Of a DNA stretch of 53,182 nucleotides, positions 18,216 to 26,687 are shown piece after piece. How positions within the stretch are numbered: the stretch's first letter is position 1; each line of letters opens with the position of its first letter. Position numbers and translations under genes: made by a program. The DNA is taken from NCBI GenBank assembly GCA_900317985.1, contig ONJD01000003.1, positions 1 to 53,182 of the forward strand. The letters run 5' to 3'. Below the pieces are notes generated by a model. That model saw only the letters and a list, made by a program, of their open reading frames with translations. It had not been told where the DNA came from and did not search any database. This DNA comes from an uncultured Eubacteriales bacterium (lineage in GTDB: Bacteria; Bacillota; Clostridia; Oscillospirales; Acutalibacteraceae).

Positions 18216-18827
18216 ATGATCGCGATCATCGATTACGGCATGGGGAACCTGTTCTCCCTGTCGTCATCTCTGAAGTCCCTGGGGTACGAGGTGGAGATCA
18301 CCGCGGACCCCGAGCGTCTTCGCGCGGCGGACAAACTGTTCCTGCCGGGCGTCGGCGCGTTCCGGGACGCGCAGGAGCGCCTGTTTTCCACCGGTCTCGC
18401 GGACCTCATCCGCGAACTGGCGGCAGAGGGAAAGCCTCTGATGGGCATCTGCCTCGGCATGCAGCTCCTGTTCGACAAGAGCTATGAATACGGGGAATAC
18501 GAAGGCCTGGGACTCATCCCCGGGACCGTCGTTCCCATGGAGGGGTCCATCGCCCCCGAACTGAAGATCCCGCAGATCGGCTGGAACGCGCTGCATTTCA
18601 CCGGCCTCGAACACCCCGCCTTCGCCGATACGAAGGAGGGGGAATTCGTCTATTTCGTCCATTCCTATTACGCGACCGACTGTGACCCATATGTGGTCGC
18701 CACCACCGAGTACGGCAAAGAGCTGACGGCGGCCGTCGCGAAGGACAACGTCTGCGGATGCCAGTTCCACCCGGAGAAGTCCGGGGAAGTGGGCCTGCGC
18801 CTCCTCGACGCATTCTGCAAACAGTAA
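18216..18827 (+). CDS. hisH: Imidazole glycerol phosphate synthase, glutaminase subunit
   Basis: HisH releases ammonia from glutamine and channels it to HisF. The 203-residue class I glutamine amidotransferase shows the oxyanion region LPGVGAF, the nucleophile Cys79 in MGICLGMQLL and the FHPEKSG motif carrying the catalytic His and Glu near residue 187. It starts 2 nt after the hisB stop. Confidence 0.95.
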   Translation: MIAIIDYGMGNLFSLSSSLKSLGYEVEITADPERLRAADKLFLPGVGAFRDAQERLFSTGLADLIRELAAEGKPLMGICLGMQLLFDKSYEYGEYEGLGLIPGTVVPMEGSIAPELKIPQIGWNALHFTGLEHPAFADTKEGEFVYFVHSYYATDCDPYVVATTEYGKELTAAVAKDNVCGCQFHPEKSGEVGLRLLDAFCKQ

Positions 18828-18836
18828 GGAGTCTCT

Positions 18837-19559
18837 ATGTATCTGTTTCCCGCCATCGACCTCATCGACGGAAAGGCCGTCCGGCTGCTCCGGGGCGACT
18901 ACGCTCAGATGACGGTCTACAATGACGACCCCCTGGCCGTCGCGAAAGATTTCGAAGCGCAAGGCGCGAAGTTTATCCACATGGTGGACCTCGAAGGCGC
19001 CAAAAACGGCGGAACACCGAACCTCGCGACCGTTCGGAAGGTCGCGGAAAACACCGGTCTCTTTGTCGAGATCGGCGGCGGGATCCGTTCGATGGACACC
19101 GTGAAAACGTACCTTGACGCCGGAGTCGACCGGGTCATCCTCGGCACCGCTGCCGTGGAGGACGAAGCGTTCCTGAAGGAGGCGGTCGAGACCTATGGCG
19201 AGCGGATCGCCGTGGGCGCGGACATCCGGGACGGGTACGTCTCCATCAAGGGCTGGCTCGAACAGTCCGACTTCACGCTGGACGCGTTCTGCGAAAAGAT
19301 GCAGGCCCTCGGCGTGAAGACCCTCATCTGTACCGATATTTCGAGAGACGGCGCCATGAAGGGCACGAACCGCGCTCTGTACGCCGAACTCAAAGACAAA
19401 TATGACATGAACATCACGGCCTCCGGCGGCGTCTCCTCCATGGAAGACGTGGAAGCCCTTGCGGCGATGGACCTCTACGGCGCCATCATCGGAAAGGCGT
19501 ACTACACCGGAGATATCATCCTGTCGGAAGCCATCCGGGCGGCCGGCCCCCAGGAGTGA
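18837..19559 (+). CDS. hisA: ProFAR isomerase
   Basis: HisA isomerises the aminoaldose ProFAR to PRFAR. The 240-residue (beta/alpha)8 barrel has the N-terminal catalytic aspartate in AIDLIDGKAVRL and the second catalytic region ICTDISRDG, plus the GGGIRS phosphate-binding loop. AAGGAG precedes the ATG. It lies between hisH and hisF in the usual order. Confidence 0.95.
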   Translation: MYLFPAIDLIDGKAVRLLRGDYAQMTVYNDDPLAVAKDFEAQGAKFIHMVDLEGAKNGGTPNLATVRKVAENTGLFVEIGGGIRSMDTVKTYLDAGVDRVILGTAAVEDEAFLKEAVETYGERIAVGADIRDGYVSIKGWLEQSDFTLDAFCEKMQALGVKTLICTDISRDGAMKGTNRALYAELKDKYDMNITASGGVSSMEDVEALAAMDLYGAIIGKAYYTGDIILSEAIRAAGPQE

Positions 19560-19563
19560 ACCT

Positions 19564-20322
19564 ATGATCACGAAACGCATCATTCCCTGTCTCGACGTCC
19601 GCGACGGACGTGTCGTGAAGGGCGTCAATTTTGAAGGAGTCCAGGACGTCTCGGACCCGGTGGCGCTGGCCCGCCACTACAGCGAGAGCGGCGCCGATGA
19701 ACTGGTGTTTTACGACATCACCGCGTCCTTTGAAGGACGGAAACTGTTCACCGACATCCTGACCCGGACGGCTTCGCAGATCTTCATCCCGCTCACGGTC
19801 GGCGGCGGCATCAACACCCTCGACGACTTCGACCGGGTGCTGTCCTGCGGCGCCGACAAGGTGTCCGTCAACTCGGGCGCCATCCGCGATCCGGACCTCG
19901 TCGGAGAAGCCGCGAAGCGCTTTGGTGACCAGTGTGTCGTCATCTCTGCCGACGTCAAGCGCGTCGACGGCACGTTCCACGTGTTCGCCAAGGGCGGCCG
20001 GGAAGACACCGGCATGGACGGCATCGAATGGATCCGCCGCTGTGTCGACAACGGCGCCGGGGAAGTCGTGCTGAATTCCATCGACACCGACGGCGTCAAG
20101 AACGGCTTCGACCTCGAGATGCTGCAGGCGGTCTGCGACGTCGTGAACGTCCCGGTCATCGCCTCCGGCGGCGCCGGCGGCATCGACCATTTCGTCGAGC
20201 TGTTTCGGGCGATCCCGACGGTGGATGCCGGCCTCGCCGCGTCCATCTTCCACTTCGGCGAAGTGGAGATCCGCGACCTCAAGGAAGAACTGCGCCGAAA
20301 TGGCATCAACGTAAGACTTTAA
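19564..20322 (+). CDS. hisF: Imidazole glycerol phosphate synthase, cyclase subunit
   Basis: HisF uses ammonia from HisH to make imidazoleglycerol phosphate and AICAR. The 252-residue barrel is of normal length. The two catalytic aspartates sit in CLDVRDGRVVKG and the VNSGAIRDP region. ATG 19564 is chosen because MITKRIIPCLDV is the conserved N-terminus; it lies 4 nt after the hisA stop. Confidence 0.96.
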   Translation: MITKRIIPCLDVRDGRVVKGVNFEGVQDVSDPVALARHYSESGADELVFYDITASFEGRKLFTDILTRTASQIFIPLTVGGGINTLDDFDRVLSCGADKVSVNSGAIRDPDLVGEAAKRFGDQCVVISADVKRVDGTFHVFAKGGREDTGMDGIEWIRRCVDNGAGEVVLNSIDTDGVKNGFDLEMLQAVCDVVNVPVIASGGAGGIDHFVELFRAIPTVDAGLAASIFHFGEVEIRDLKEELRRNGINVRL

Positions 20323-20337
20323 AGAAGGAGTATACCC

Positions 20338-21000
20338 ATGCCGGAAACCAATTTTGTTTCGATCGAGGAACTGAAATTCGACGAGAAAGGCCTCATTCCC
20401 GCGGTCGTGGTCGACAGCGAGTCGAAGAAGGTCCTGACCGTCGCGTATATGAACGCGGAGAGCCTTAAGATCTCCATGGAGAAGGAGCTCACCTGCTTCT
20501 GGTCGCGGTCCCGTCAGGAACTGTGGCTGAAAGGGGAGACCAGCGGCAACTATCAGCACATCGTCTCCATCACGACCGACTGCGACAAAGACGCGCTGGT
20601 CGTCGTGGTCGAAAAAGACGGTCCTGCCTGCCATCTCGGCACGGACTCCTGTTTCGAATATCCGGTCTTCCAGAGCGAGACGCGCCACGAGTTCTCGGTC
20701 CAGGGCCTCTATGACCTGCTGGTCGGCCGCAACGAGAGCCGTCCGGAAGGCTCCTATACCACGTACCTCTTCGAAAAGGGCATCGACAAGATCCTGAAGA
20801 AGGTCGGTGAGGAGAACACCGAAGTCATCGTCGCCGCCAAAGGCGACGACAGGAAAGAGACGGTCTATGAGATCGCGGACCTCATGTATCACGTGATGGT
20901 CCTCATGGTCCACATGGGCATCACCGTGTCGGACGTCCTGAAAGAACTGGCGTCCCGGCACATCATCGACCATAAGGTCAAACAGGAAAAAATGGTATGA
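20338..21000 (+). CDS. hisIE: Bifunctional phosphoribosyl-AMP cyclohydrolase / phosphoribosyl-ATP pyrophosphatase
   Basis: This fusion catalyses steps 2 and 3. The N-terminal cyclohydrolase domain (about 1-115) carries SRSRQELWLKGETSGN, the TDCDKDALVV metal loop and CHLGTDSCF. The C-terminal pyrophosphatase domain (about 120-220) has GSYTTYLFEKGIDKILKKVG followed by the helix ending EENTEVIVAAK. The 220-residue length fits a HisI-HisE fusion. AAGGAG lies before the ATG. Confidence 0.95.
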   Translation: MPETNFVSIEELKFDEKGLIPAVVVDSESKKVLTVAYMNAESLKISMEKELTCFWSRSRQELWLKGETSGNYQHIVSITTDCDKDALVVVVEKDGPACHLGTDSCFEYPVFQSETRHEFSVQGLYDLLVGRNESRPEGSYTTYLFEKGIDKILKKVGEENTEVIVAAKGDDRKETVYEIADLMYHVMVLMVHMGITVSDVLKELASRHIIDHKVKQEKMV

Positions 21001-21812
21001 GTTTCAACAACTTCCATATGCACACCAAATACTGCGACGGCGCGAACAGCCCGAAGGAGATGGCGGATTCCGCCTTTGCCCTCGGCTGCCGGGAGATCGG
21101 CTTTTCCGGCCATTCCTGGCTCGAGTTCGACCCGATGTGGACGATGGAACCAGACGCCACCGTGCGTTACCGGGAGACCGTCACTGCCTTGAAAGAGGAC
21201 TATGAGGGGGAGATGAAGATCTTCCTCGGCATCGAGCAGGACTACTGTTCCGACACCGATGACCTTCCGCTTTATGAGTATGTCATCGGCGGGGTCCACT
21301 GCGTCTTCAAGGACGGCAACTACATCTCCGTCGACTGTGACGCCGAGACCCAGCGCCGCGGGGTGGAGGAGTGGTACGGCGGAGACGCCATGGCTTTCGT
21401 GGAGGACTACTACCGGATGGTCGGCGACCTCTACCGGAAGACCCGCTGCGACATCGTTGCCCACTTCGATCTCATCACCAAGTTCCTCGAGCGGGACGAC
21501 CTCATCGATGTGACAGATCCAAGGTACGTAAAAGCGCAGAACGACGCGCTTGACCGGCTTTTCGAGACCCCTGCGGTCTTCGAGATCAACACGGGTGCCA
21601 TCTCGCGCGGATACCGTACATCGCCCTACCCGTCAGAGGCCGTTCTGGAACGTCTGGCAGAGGCGAAACGACCGGTCATCCTCTCCTCGGATTCCCACGC
21701 TGCCGGCACCATCCTTTACGGCTTTGAAGAGGCGATGCACCTCGTGGAAAAATACGATCTCGACCTGCTGACGACGATGGAGGAAGTCCTCGCTGTCACG
21801 CGGTCCGAATGA
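20997..21812 (+). CDS. hisK: Histidinol-phosphatase, PHP family
   Basis: The 271-residue PHP-domain protein begins FNNFHMHTKYCDG, with the first metal-binding HxH. It also has EIGFSGHSW, the IEQDYC segment, DIVAHFDL and a final SSDSHAAG motif, which complete a trinuclear metal site. With the his operon context, the role is dephosphorylation of histidinol phosphate, the step missing from the monofunctional HisB. It starts in an ATGA overlap with hisIE and is the last gene; no terminator follows before the tRNA promoter. Confidence 0.92.
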   Translation: MSFNNFHMHTKYCDGANSPKEMADSAFALGCREIGFSGHSWLEFDPMWTMEPDATVRYRETVTALKEDYEGEMKIFLGIEQDYCSDTDDLPLYEYVIGGVHCVFKDGNYISVDCDAETQRRGVEEWYGGDAMAFVEDYYRMVGDLYRKTRCDIVAHFDLITKFLERDDLIDVTDPRYVKAQNDALDRLFETPAVFEINTGAISRGYRTSPYPSEAVLERLAEAKRPVILSSDSHAAGTILYGFEEAMHLVEKYDLDLLTTMEEVLAVTRSE

Positions 21813-21841
21813 TTGAAAACCCGCGGGCGTTATGGTACAAT
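21813..21841 (+). promoter_or_regulatory. tRNA-Leu promoter
   Basis: -35 TTGAAA (21813-21818) directly abuts the hisK stop codon, followed by a 17-bp spacer and -10 TACAAT (21836-21841). The tRNA begins 17 nt after the -10. Confidence 0.8.
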
Positions 21842-21857
21842 AATGCCCGCTGTACAC

Positions 21858-21944
21858 GCCGGTGTGGCGGAATTGGCAGACGCAAGGGACTTAAAATCCC
21901 TCGCTGGAAACAGCGTACCGGTTCGAGCCCGGTCACCGGCACCA
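21858..21944 (+). tRNA. tRNA-Leu (anticodon UAA)
   Basis: An 87-nt class II tRNA with acceptor stem GCCGGTG/CACCGGC, anticodon stem AGGGA/TCCCT around loop CTTAAAA (anticodon TAA), a long variable arm CGCTG/CAGCG, T-loop GTTCGAGCC and an encoded CCA. The long variable arm and the anticodon identify a leucine tRNA reading UUA/UUG. Copies of its 3' 19 nt recur downstream at 22097 and 22238. Confidence 0.97.
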
Positions 21945-21948
21945 AAAA

Positions 21949-21979
21949 GGAGCAAAGGTTTTTGCCTTTGCTCCTTTTT
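21949..21979 (+). terminator. tRNA-Leu terminator
   Basis: GGAGCAAAGG (21949-21958) pairs perfectly with CCTTTGCTCC (21965-21974), followed by TTTTT. An upstream A-run makes it symmetrical. Confidence 0.92.
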
Positions 21980-21985
21980 GATTTC

Positions 21986-22115
21986 GACCGGGCTCGAACC
22001 CTTGGGCCGGAGCGTCAAGAAAACTGTCCTGTGGACAGTTTTTAGCGACGGGAGCTGCGGCAGCAGCTCGGAGTGATTTTGCGCAGCAAAAGCACGTCGA
22101 GCCCGGTCACCGGCA
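21986..22115. repeat. tRNA-linked multi-hairpin repeat, unit 1
   Basis: An outer 12-bp stem, GACCGGGCTCGA (21986-21997) with TCGAGCCCGGTC (22097-22108), encloses three hairpins: AAAACTGTCC/GGACAGTTTT (22020-22042), GAGCTGC/GCAGCTC (22052-22069) and TTTTGC/GCAAAA (22077-22091, extended by GTG/CAC). The 3' end (22097-22115) repeats the last 19 nt of tRNA-Leu before its CCA. The layout is a four-stem multibranch fold. The unit differs from unit 2 by paired, compensating changes. No protein is encoded. Confidence 0.8.
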
Positions 22116-22130
22116 GAGTGCTACCCGTCG

Positions 22131-22256
22131 CGGCTCGAACCCCTGGGCGCGAGCGTAAAGAAAACATGCCGGTGGCATGTTTTCAGCGACGGGAGCTGCG
22201 GCAGCAGCTCGGTGCGATTTCCCGAAGGGAAAGCGCGTCGAGCCCGGTCACCGGCA
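22131..22256. repeat. tRNA-linked multi-hairpin repeat, unit 2
   Basis: A second copy follows with the same order: GGCTCGA (22132-22138)/TCGAGCC (22238-22244), AAAACATGCC/GGCATGTTTT (22161-22183), GAGCTGC/GCAGCTC (22193-22210), TTTCCC/GGGAAA (22218-22232, extended by GCG/CGC), and the same 19-nt tRNA 3' copy (22238-22256). Hairpins 1 and 3 have different sequences from unit 1 but remain perfectly paired. The middle hairpin is identical. The outer stem is shorter than in unit 1. Confidence 0.8.
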
Positions 22257-22273
22257 CACTCCGGCTGCGCTCA

Positions 22274-22360
22274 CTTCTCCTCGCGGCCAACCCCCGAAGC
22301 CCACAGCCCTGAGCCGGTCGCGAAGCGTGCGGCTCCCGCCGGATTGACCGCTCGGAGAAG
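22274..22360. repeat. Further inverted repeat downstream of the tRNA repeats
   Basis: CTTCTCC (22274-22280) pairs with GGAGAAG (22354-22360) around a strong inner hairpin GAGCCG (22311-22316)/CGGCTC (22330-22335) with CGC/GCG inside. There is no T-run. Together with the two units above it fills the 555-bp gap (21945-22499) that contains no protein gene. Confidence 0.5.
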
Positions 22361-22431
22361 GATCGCAGCTGTCTGAAGCGAATGATATCCAAAAATAGTC
22401 AAAATATTGCGTATTTCCTGCCTCTGAGCGG

Positions 22432-22460
22432 TTGAGAAACCCCTTATATTGTGTTAAACT
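22432..22460 (+). promoter_or_regulatory. Promoter of the DUF695-cdaA-prmC gene run
   Basis: -35 TTGAGA (22432-22437), 17-bp spacer, -10 TAAACT (22455-22460), 39 bp before the first start codon. Gene spacing downstream to 32162 never exceeds 33 bp, so it may drive ten genes. Confidence 0.55.
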
Positions 22461-22499
22461 AAAACGAATGTACTTTTAAATATAAAAGGGGAGATGAAC

Positions 22500-23294
22500 A
22501 TGGGAATCTTTGACGCCCTCACCGGTGGCGGAGTCAGCAACGAACCGAACTTCTGCGAATACTCCGAAACCTTCTCTGACCAGCCGGTCCGCATCACCTG
22601 CGACACCAACTTCGCGGCATCGCTGCCCTGCACGGCCATTCCGTATTGTGTGAAGATCCAGATCCAGGTCTATCCCGACCCGTCCAATCCGGACCTCATC
22701 TCGGATGCGGAACTGAACCACATCACCACCGTCCGTTCCATCCTGGGACAGCACCTTGACGGCCGGTTCGTGGGCCAGGGCATCGTCGCTTCTGCCAATA
22801 TGGCATTCCTCATCTTTTACATCCCGGAGCGCCGGGCCAAGTCAGCCGGCAAAATGCTGGAAGAGAGTTTCAGCAACGCGTTCCGTCACACCGAATACAC
22901 CATCCAGCTCGATCCGGAAGGCACACAGTACATGGAGTACCTGTTCCCGAACGCCATCCAGCTGAAACAGGTCGAAAACAACAAGATCCTCCGGAAGCTC
23001 AGAGGGTACGGGGACGACGGCTCCACACCGCGGCCCATCAAGTTCCACTTTGTGTTCCCGAACCGGAAAGCCGCGCTGGAGTTCAGCGCCGAAGCTTCCG
23101 AAAAGGATTTCGCCTACGAAGACCTCACGCAGGAGGCGGCGCCGGAGGGAATGGTCCTTCCCCGGTACCATCTCGTCCTCAACCGGACCCTGCCGTTCAA
23201 CATCGAACTGCTCGACCTCGTCGACGAATATCTCTTAGATCTCTGCGAGGGATACGACGCCACATACCGCAGTCTGGAAACAGACGTCATCTGA
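22500..23294 (+). CDS. DUF695 / RraB-like domain protein
   Basis: The 264-residue soluble protein appears to have two parts. The first (about 1-160) resembles DUF695, with [24 protein letters not shown] and the QYMEYLFPN end. The second (about 165-264) resembles the RraB fold, with the core [18 protein letters not shown]. RraB-type proteins inhibit RNase E in proteobacteria, but a Clostridia function is unknown and I do not assign one. ATG 22500 is chosen because AAGGGGAG ends 6 nt upstream, whereas ATG 22494 would touch it. Confidence 0.65.
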   Translation: MGIFDALTGGGVSNEPNFCEYSETFSDQPVRITCDTNFAASLPCTAIPYCVKIQIQVYPDPSNPDLISDAELNHITTVRSILGQHLDGRFVGQGIVASANMAFLIFYIPERRAKSAGKMLEESFSNAFRHTEYTIQLDPEGTQYMEYLFPNAIQLKQVENNKILRKLRGYGDDGSTPRPIKFHFVFPNRKAALEFSAEASEKDFAYEDLTQEAAPEGMVLPRYHLVLNRTLPFNIELLDLVDEYLLDLCEGYDATYRSLETDVI

Positions 23295-23313
23295 CAGAAA
23301 AGGAGAACACACC

Positions 23314-23913
23314 ATGCCGAATCAGGTAGCACTTCCCGCAGCGGGCGACACCGTTGCCACCATCAACACCACCAAGGGGACCATCAAGGTCAAACTGTTC
23401 CCGGAAGAGACGCCGAAGACCTTTGAGAACTTCACGACCCACGCGAAGAACGGTTATTACGACGGCATCATCTTCCACCGCGTCATCAAGGATTTCATGA
23501 TCCAGGGCGGCGACCCGGAAGGCACCGGCCGCGGCGGCGAAAGCATCTGGGGCCACTCCTTCGAAGATGAGTTCCACCCGGACCTCCACAACATCCGCGG
23601 CGCTCTGTGCATGGCGAATGCCGGTCCCAACACCAACGGCAGCCAGTTCTTCATCGTCCAGTGCAAGAGCTGCGACCCCCGGTTCCTCTCCCAGATGGAA
23701 CAGATGGGCACCGACTACGGCTTCGGCCCGGACGTCATCGAAAACTACAAGAACCTCGGCGGTACGCCCTGGCTCGATTTCAAACACTCCGTCTTCGGTC
23801 AGGTCTGTGAAGGCATGGACGTCGTCGACGCCATCGCGGAGGCTCCGACCGGATTCCAGGACAAGCCCGTCGAGGACATCAAGATCCTGTCCATCGACAT
23901 CGAAACTCTCTAA
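23314..23913 (+). CDS. ppiB: Peptidyl-prolyl cis-trans isomerase, cyclophilin type
   Basis: The 199-residue cyclophilin accelerates proline isomerisation in protein folding. It shows the catalytic [17 protein letters not shown] block, GTGRGGES, the [15 protein letters not shown] substrate-groove motif and HSVFGQV. No signal peptide is present, so it is cytoplasmic. There is an insertion of about 25 residues ([18 protein letters not shown]) between the SQFFI strand and HSVFGQV compared with minimal bacterial forms. AAAGGAG precedes the ATG. Confidence 0.93.
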   Translation: MPNQVALPAAGDTVATINTTKGTIKVKLFPEETPKTFENFTTHAKNGYYDGIIFHRVIKDFMIQGGDPEGTGRGGESIWGHSFEDEFHPDLHNIRGALCMANAGPNTNGSQFFIVQCKSCDPRFLSQMEQMGTDYGFGPDVIENYKNLGGTPWLDFKHSVFGQVCEGMDVVDAIAEAPTGFQDKPVEDIKILSIDIETL

Positions 23914-23931
23914 AGAAACGAGGAACCCAAC

Positions 23932-24408
23932 ATGCGTATCGGTCACGGCTACGATGTCCACCAGTTTGCGGACGGCCGCAAATGCATCATCGGCGGGGTA
24001 GAGATCCCTTACGAGAAAGGCCTGCTCGGCCATTCCGACGCCGATGTCCTGCTCCACGCGGTCTCGGACGCCCTGCTCGGCGCCGCCGCGCTCGGCGACA
24101 TCGGAGGGATGTTCCCGGACAGCGATGACGCGTTCCTCGGCGCCGACAGCCTCGTCCTGCTCCGGCAGGTGGTCGACCGCCTCCGCGAGAACGGCTGGGC
24201 CGTCGGAAACATCGACGCCACCATCATCGCGCAGGCACCGAAAATGGCGCCGCACATCCCCGCCATGCGGGAGAACATCGCCGACGCGTGCAACGTGGAC
24301 CCTGGCGCCGTGAACGTCAAGGCCACCACCGAAGAACACCTCGGCTTCACCGGCCGCAAAGAAGGCGTCTCCGCTCACGCGGTCGCCCTGATCGAACCGA
24401 TCGTCTGA
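23932..24408 (+). CDS. ispF: 2-C-methyl-D-erythritol 2,4-cyclodiphosphate synthase
   Basis: This enzyme forms the cyclic diphosphate in the non-mevalonate (MEP) isoprenoid pathway. The 158-residue protein has the zinc ligands Asp8 and His10 in GYDVHQF, and [22 protein letters not shown] with the third ligand His, followed by [11 protein letters not shown]. The length is standard. It implies that the organism makes isoprenoids by the MEP route. It lies 18 nt after ppiB. Confidence 0.96.
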   Translation: MRIGHGYDVHQFADGRKCIIGGVEIPYEKGLLGHSDADVLLHAVSDALLGAAALGDIGGMFPDSDDAFLGADSLVLLRQVVDRLRENGWAVGNIDATIIAQAPKMAPHIPAMRENIADACNVDPGAVNVKATTEEHLGFTGRKEGVSAHAVALIEPIV

Positions 24409-24440
24409 TCGACGCAAATCTATAAGGAGGAACCTGCATT

Positions 24441-25403
24441 ATGACTGTCTGGTCTGATCTCTCGACACTCTTCAGTCGGGTCATCAGCGTGTTTTCCACC
24501 TATGACTGGCTCAGCGATACACTGGATATCCTGCTTCTGACGCTGATCGTGTACTCGCTCCTGAAGGTCATCCGGGACTCCCGCGCACTGACCATCGCCA
24601 AAGGCCTCGTCATCTTCATCGTGGCGTATGTCATCGTCCTGCTGCTCGACATGAAGTCGTCCATTTTCCTGTTCCGGAAACTGATCGACAACATCCTCGT
24701 CCTGCTGGCGGTCATCTTCGCGCCGGAACTGCGGAAACTTCTCGAAAAGCTCGGCACCAGCCGCTCCTACCTGAAGTTCTCCTCGCTTTTCGGCAAGAAC
24801 GGTTCCGCCAAGGTCATCCAGTACAACGAGGAGATGTCCCGCTGCATCAACTCGGTCTGTAAAGCGGCCCAGGAGATGAGCGATGAGCGGATCGGCGCCC
24901 TCATCATCTTTGAGCGTGCCATGCCCCTCGGCGAGATCATCGACACCGGCACGGTCATCGATGCCCGCATTTCCTCCCAGGTCATCCAGAACGTCTTCTT
25001 CCCGAAGTCTCCGCTCCACGACGGCGCGGCGGTCATCCGAAACGACCGGCTCTACTCCGCCGGCTGCATCCTCCCGCTGACCAGCCGTCACAACGATGTC
25101 AGCAAAAAGCTCGGCACCCGTCACAGAGCGGCCATCGGTATGAGTGAACAGTCCGATGCCTACGTCCTCGTCGTCTCCGAGGAGACCGGCAGCATCTCTC
25201 TGGCGGAAGGCGGACGCCTCCACCGCAACCTCTCCGACGGTGAGGTCCGTGAGATGCTCCTCGACGTCTTCCTGATCGACATCGATGAGGAGAGGGAAGA
25301 AAAGAGAAAGAACCGCAAAAACCGGAAACAGAACGATGAGCCGGAAGAGACGATCGAAGTGATCGATCACAGAGGAGGTGAGCCGGATGGCGACGACGAA
25401 TAA
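24441..25403 (+). CDS. cdaA: Diadenylate cyclase CdaA
   Basis: CdaA makes cyclic di-AMP from two ATP at the membrane and so affects potassium, osmotic and cell-wall homeostasis. Three N-terminal membrane helices (about 25-45, 52-68, 72-92) precede a short coiled segment and the DAC domain, with the catalytic LHDGA (Asp194) and RHR (227-229) motifs. The 320-residue length includes a charged C-terminal tail rich in Glu/Lys/Arg/Asn. AAGGAGG lies before the ATG. The gene overlaps cdaR by 17 nt. Confidence 0.95.
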   Translation: MTVWSDLSTLFSRVISVFSTYDWLSDTLDILLLTLIVYSLLKVIRDSRALTIAKGLVIFIVAYVIVLLLDMKSSIFLFRKLIDNILVLLAVIFAPELRKLLEKLGTSRSYLKFSSLFGKNGSAKVIQYNEEMSRCINSVCKAAQEMSDERIGALIIFERAMPLGEIIDTGTVIDARISSQVIQNVFFPKSPLHDGAAVIRNDRLYSAGCILPLTSRHNDVSKKLGTRHRAAIGMSEQSDAYVLVVSEETGSISLAEGGRLHRNLSDGEVREMLLDVFLIDIDEEREEKRKNRKNRKQNDEPEETIEVIDHRGGEPDGDDE

Positions 25404-26661
25404 ACGTGCCCGTGTCTCCACGCTCCTCGGCAACACCAGAGTCCTGGCGCTCATCGCCTTCCTTCTTGCGCTCGTCATCTGGCTTGCCGTTTCCATCAAC
25501 GAATCGCCGGTGGTGGAACGGGTCGTCCGCGACGTCAAGATCGAGGTCGACGGGAGCATGCCGGCGCAGCTCGGTTACGAGGCCTTCGGCGCCGACAACC
25601 TCTATGTCGACGTCACGGTCTCCGGCAAACGGTATGAAGTGGGGGACAACGTCCTTACACCCGACGACCTGACCGTGACCGCCGTCACGACCTCCGTCGA
25701 CTCTCCCGGCAAATACACCCTGCAGCTCCGTGCCGCATCGAAAGATCCCAACCCCGATTACAAGATCATCAGCAAATCCAAAGACACCATCGATGTCTAT
25801 TTCGACGCTCCGAAAACCATCGATGTTCCCGTCGAACCGGTCGTCCGTTCCTCCGGCAACCTGGTCGACAGTTCCAAATTCCTGACGCAGGACCCCATCC
25901 CGTCTCAGACTTCCGTAGCGGTCCGGGGACCGGCGACCTACGTCGAGAAGATCTCCCACGCCTACGCGTATGCCGACACGAGCGGGAATCTCAGGAATTC
26001 CGAGACCTTCGACGCCACTCTGAAGATCGTCGATGAGAACGACGACACGGTCAAGTACCTCTCGACCGACGCGGCGGAAAACATCACCGTCACGGTCCCG
26101 GTCTATCAGATCACGACCCTGCCGGTCACGGTGTCCTTCTCGAGCACACCGTCCGCCTACATCGACAATCCGCCGAAAGTCCGCATCAGCCCCTCCACCA
26201 TCCATGTGGCGGTGGATCCGGACAAGCTCGAAGGCATGAAGCGCATCTCGATCGGGACCATCGATTTCTCCGAGATCGAGTCCGGTACGACGGACCTGAC
26301 CCTGCGCGCCTCTGAAATGACGGAAGGCATCCCGATGGATCCGTCCGACGAATTTTCTGTCACCGTCAACACGGGCAATCTGTCCACCCGGACCATCGAG
26401 ATCGCCCGTCCCAATATCAAAGTCACGAACAACGCGACCGACCTCGAGGTCCGCCCGGTCCGCGATCCGATCACGGTCACCCTGATCGGCCCCGAGAGCG
26501 ACCTCGCAGAACTGACTGCCTCTTCCATCAAGTTCACCGCCGACCTGACCGGACGGAACGTGGAAGAAGGCACGACCCGACTGGCACTGACCCCCTCGGT
26601 GAGCTCCGAGACCTGCTGGTGCTACGGCGGCTATTCCTGCCGCGCGGTCATCCGTCCGTGA
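25387..26661 (+). CDS. cdaR: CdaR, YbbR-domain regulator of CdaA
   Basis: The 424-residue protein has one N-terminal membrane helix (about 15-35, ALIAFLLALVIWLAVSIN) and then an extracellular array of about four beta-rich YbbR-type repeats with recurring PVEPVV, VPVYQIT-like strands. CdaR proteins bind CdaA and tune c-di-AMP synthesis. ATG 25387 follows GAGGTGAG. The end is unusual: instead of a final beta strand it finishes with a cysteine- and aromatic-rich tail (CWCYGGYSC). glmM, which often follows cdaR, is absent. Confidence 0.88.
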   Translation: MATTNKRARVSTLLGNTRVLALIAFLLALVIWLAVSINESPVVERVVRDVKIEVDGSMPAQLGYEAFGADNLYVDVTVSGKRYEVGDNVLTPDDLTVTAVTTSVDSPGKYTLQLRAASKDPNPDYKIISKSKDTIDVYFDAPKTIDVPVEPVVRSSGNLVDSSKFLTQDPIPSQTSVAVRGPATYVEKISHAYAYADTSGNLRNSETFDATLKIVDENDDTVKYLSTDAAENITVTVPVYQITTLPVTVSFSSTPSAYIDNPPKVRISPSTIHVAVDPDKLEGMKRISIGTIDFSEIESGTTDLTLRASEMTEGIPMDPSDEFSVTVNTGNLSTRTIEIARPNIKVTNNATDLEVRPVRDPITVTLIGPESDLAELTASSIKFTADLTGRNVEEGTTRLALTPSVSSETCWCYGGYSCRAVIRP

Positions 26662-26687
26662 TCCCTTCATAAGAGAAAGGTGTTCCC

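Noticed and set aside
21986..22256. CRISPR array
   Set aside because: Only two units, no uniform repeat/spacer lengths, and no cas genes anywhere in the window.
22073..22392. Small open frames on both strands within the tRNA-linked repeats
   Set aside because: They follow the palindromic hairpins, lack ribosome sites and encode Arg/Ser-rich strings; the paired sequence changes are explained by structure and not by coding.
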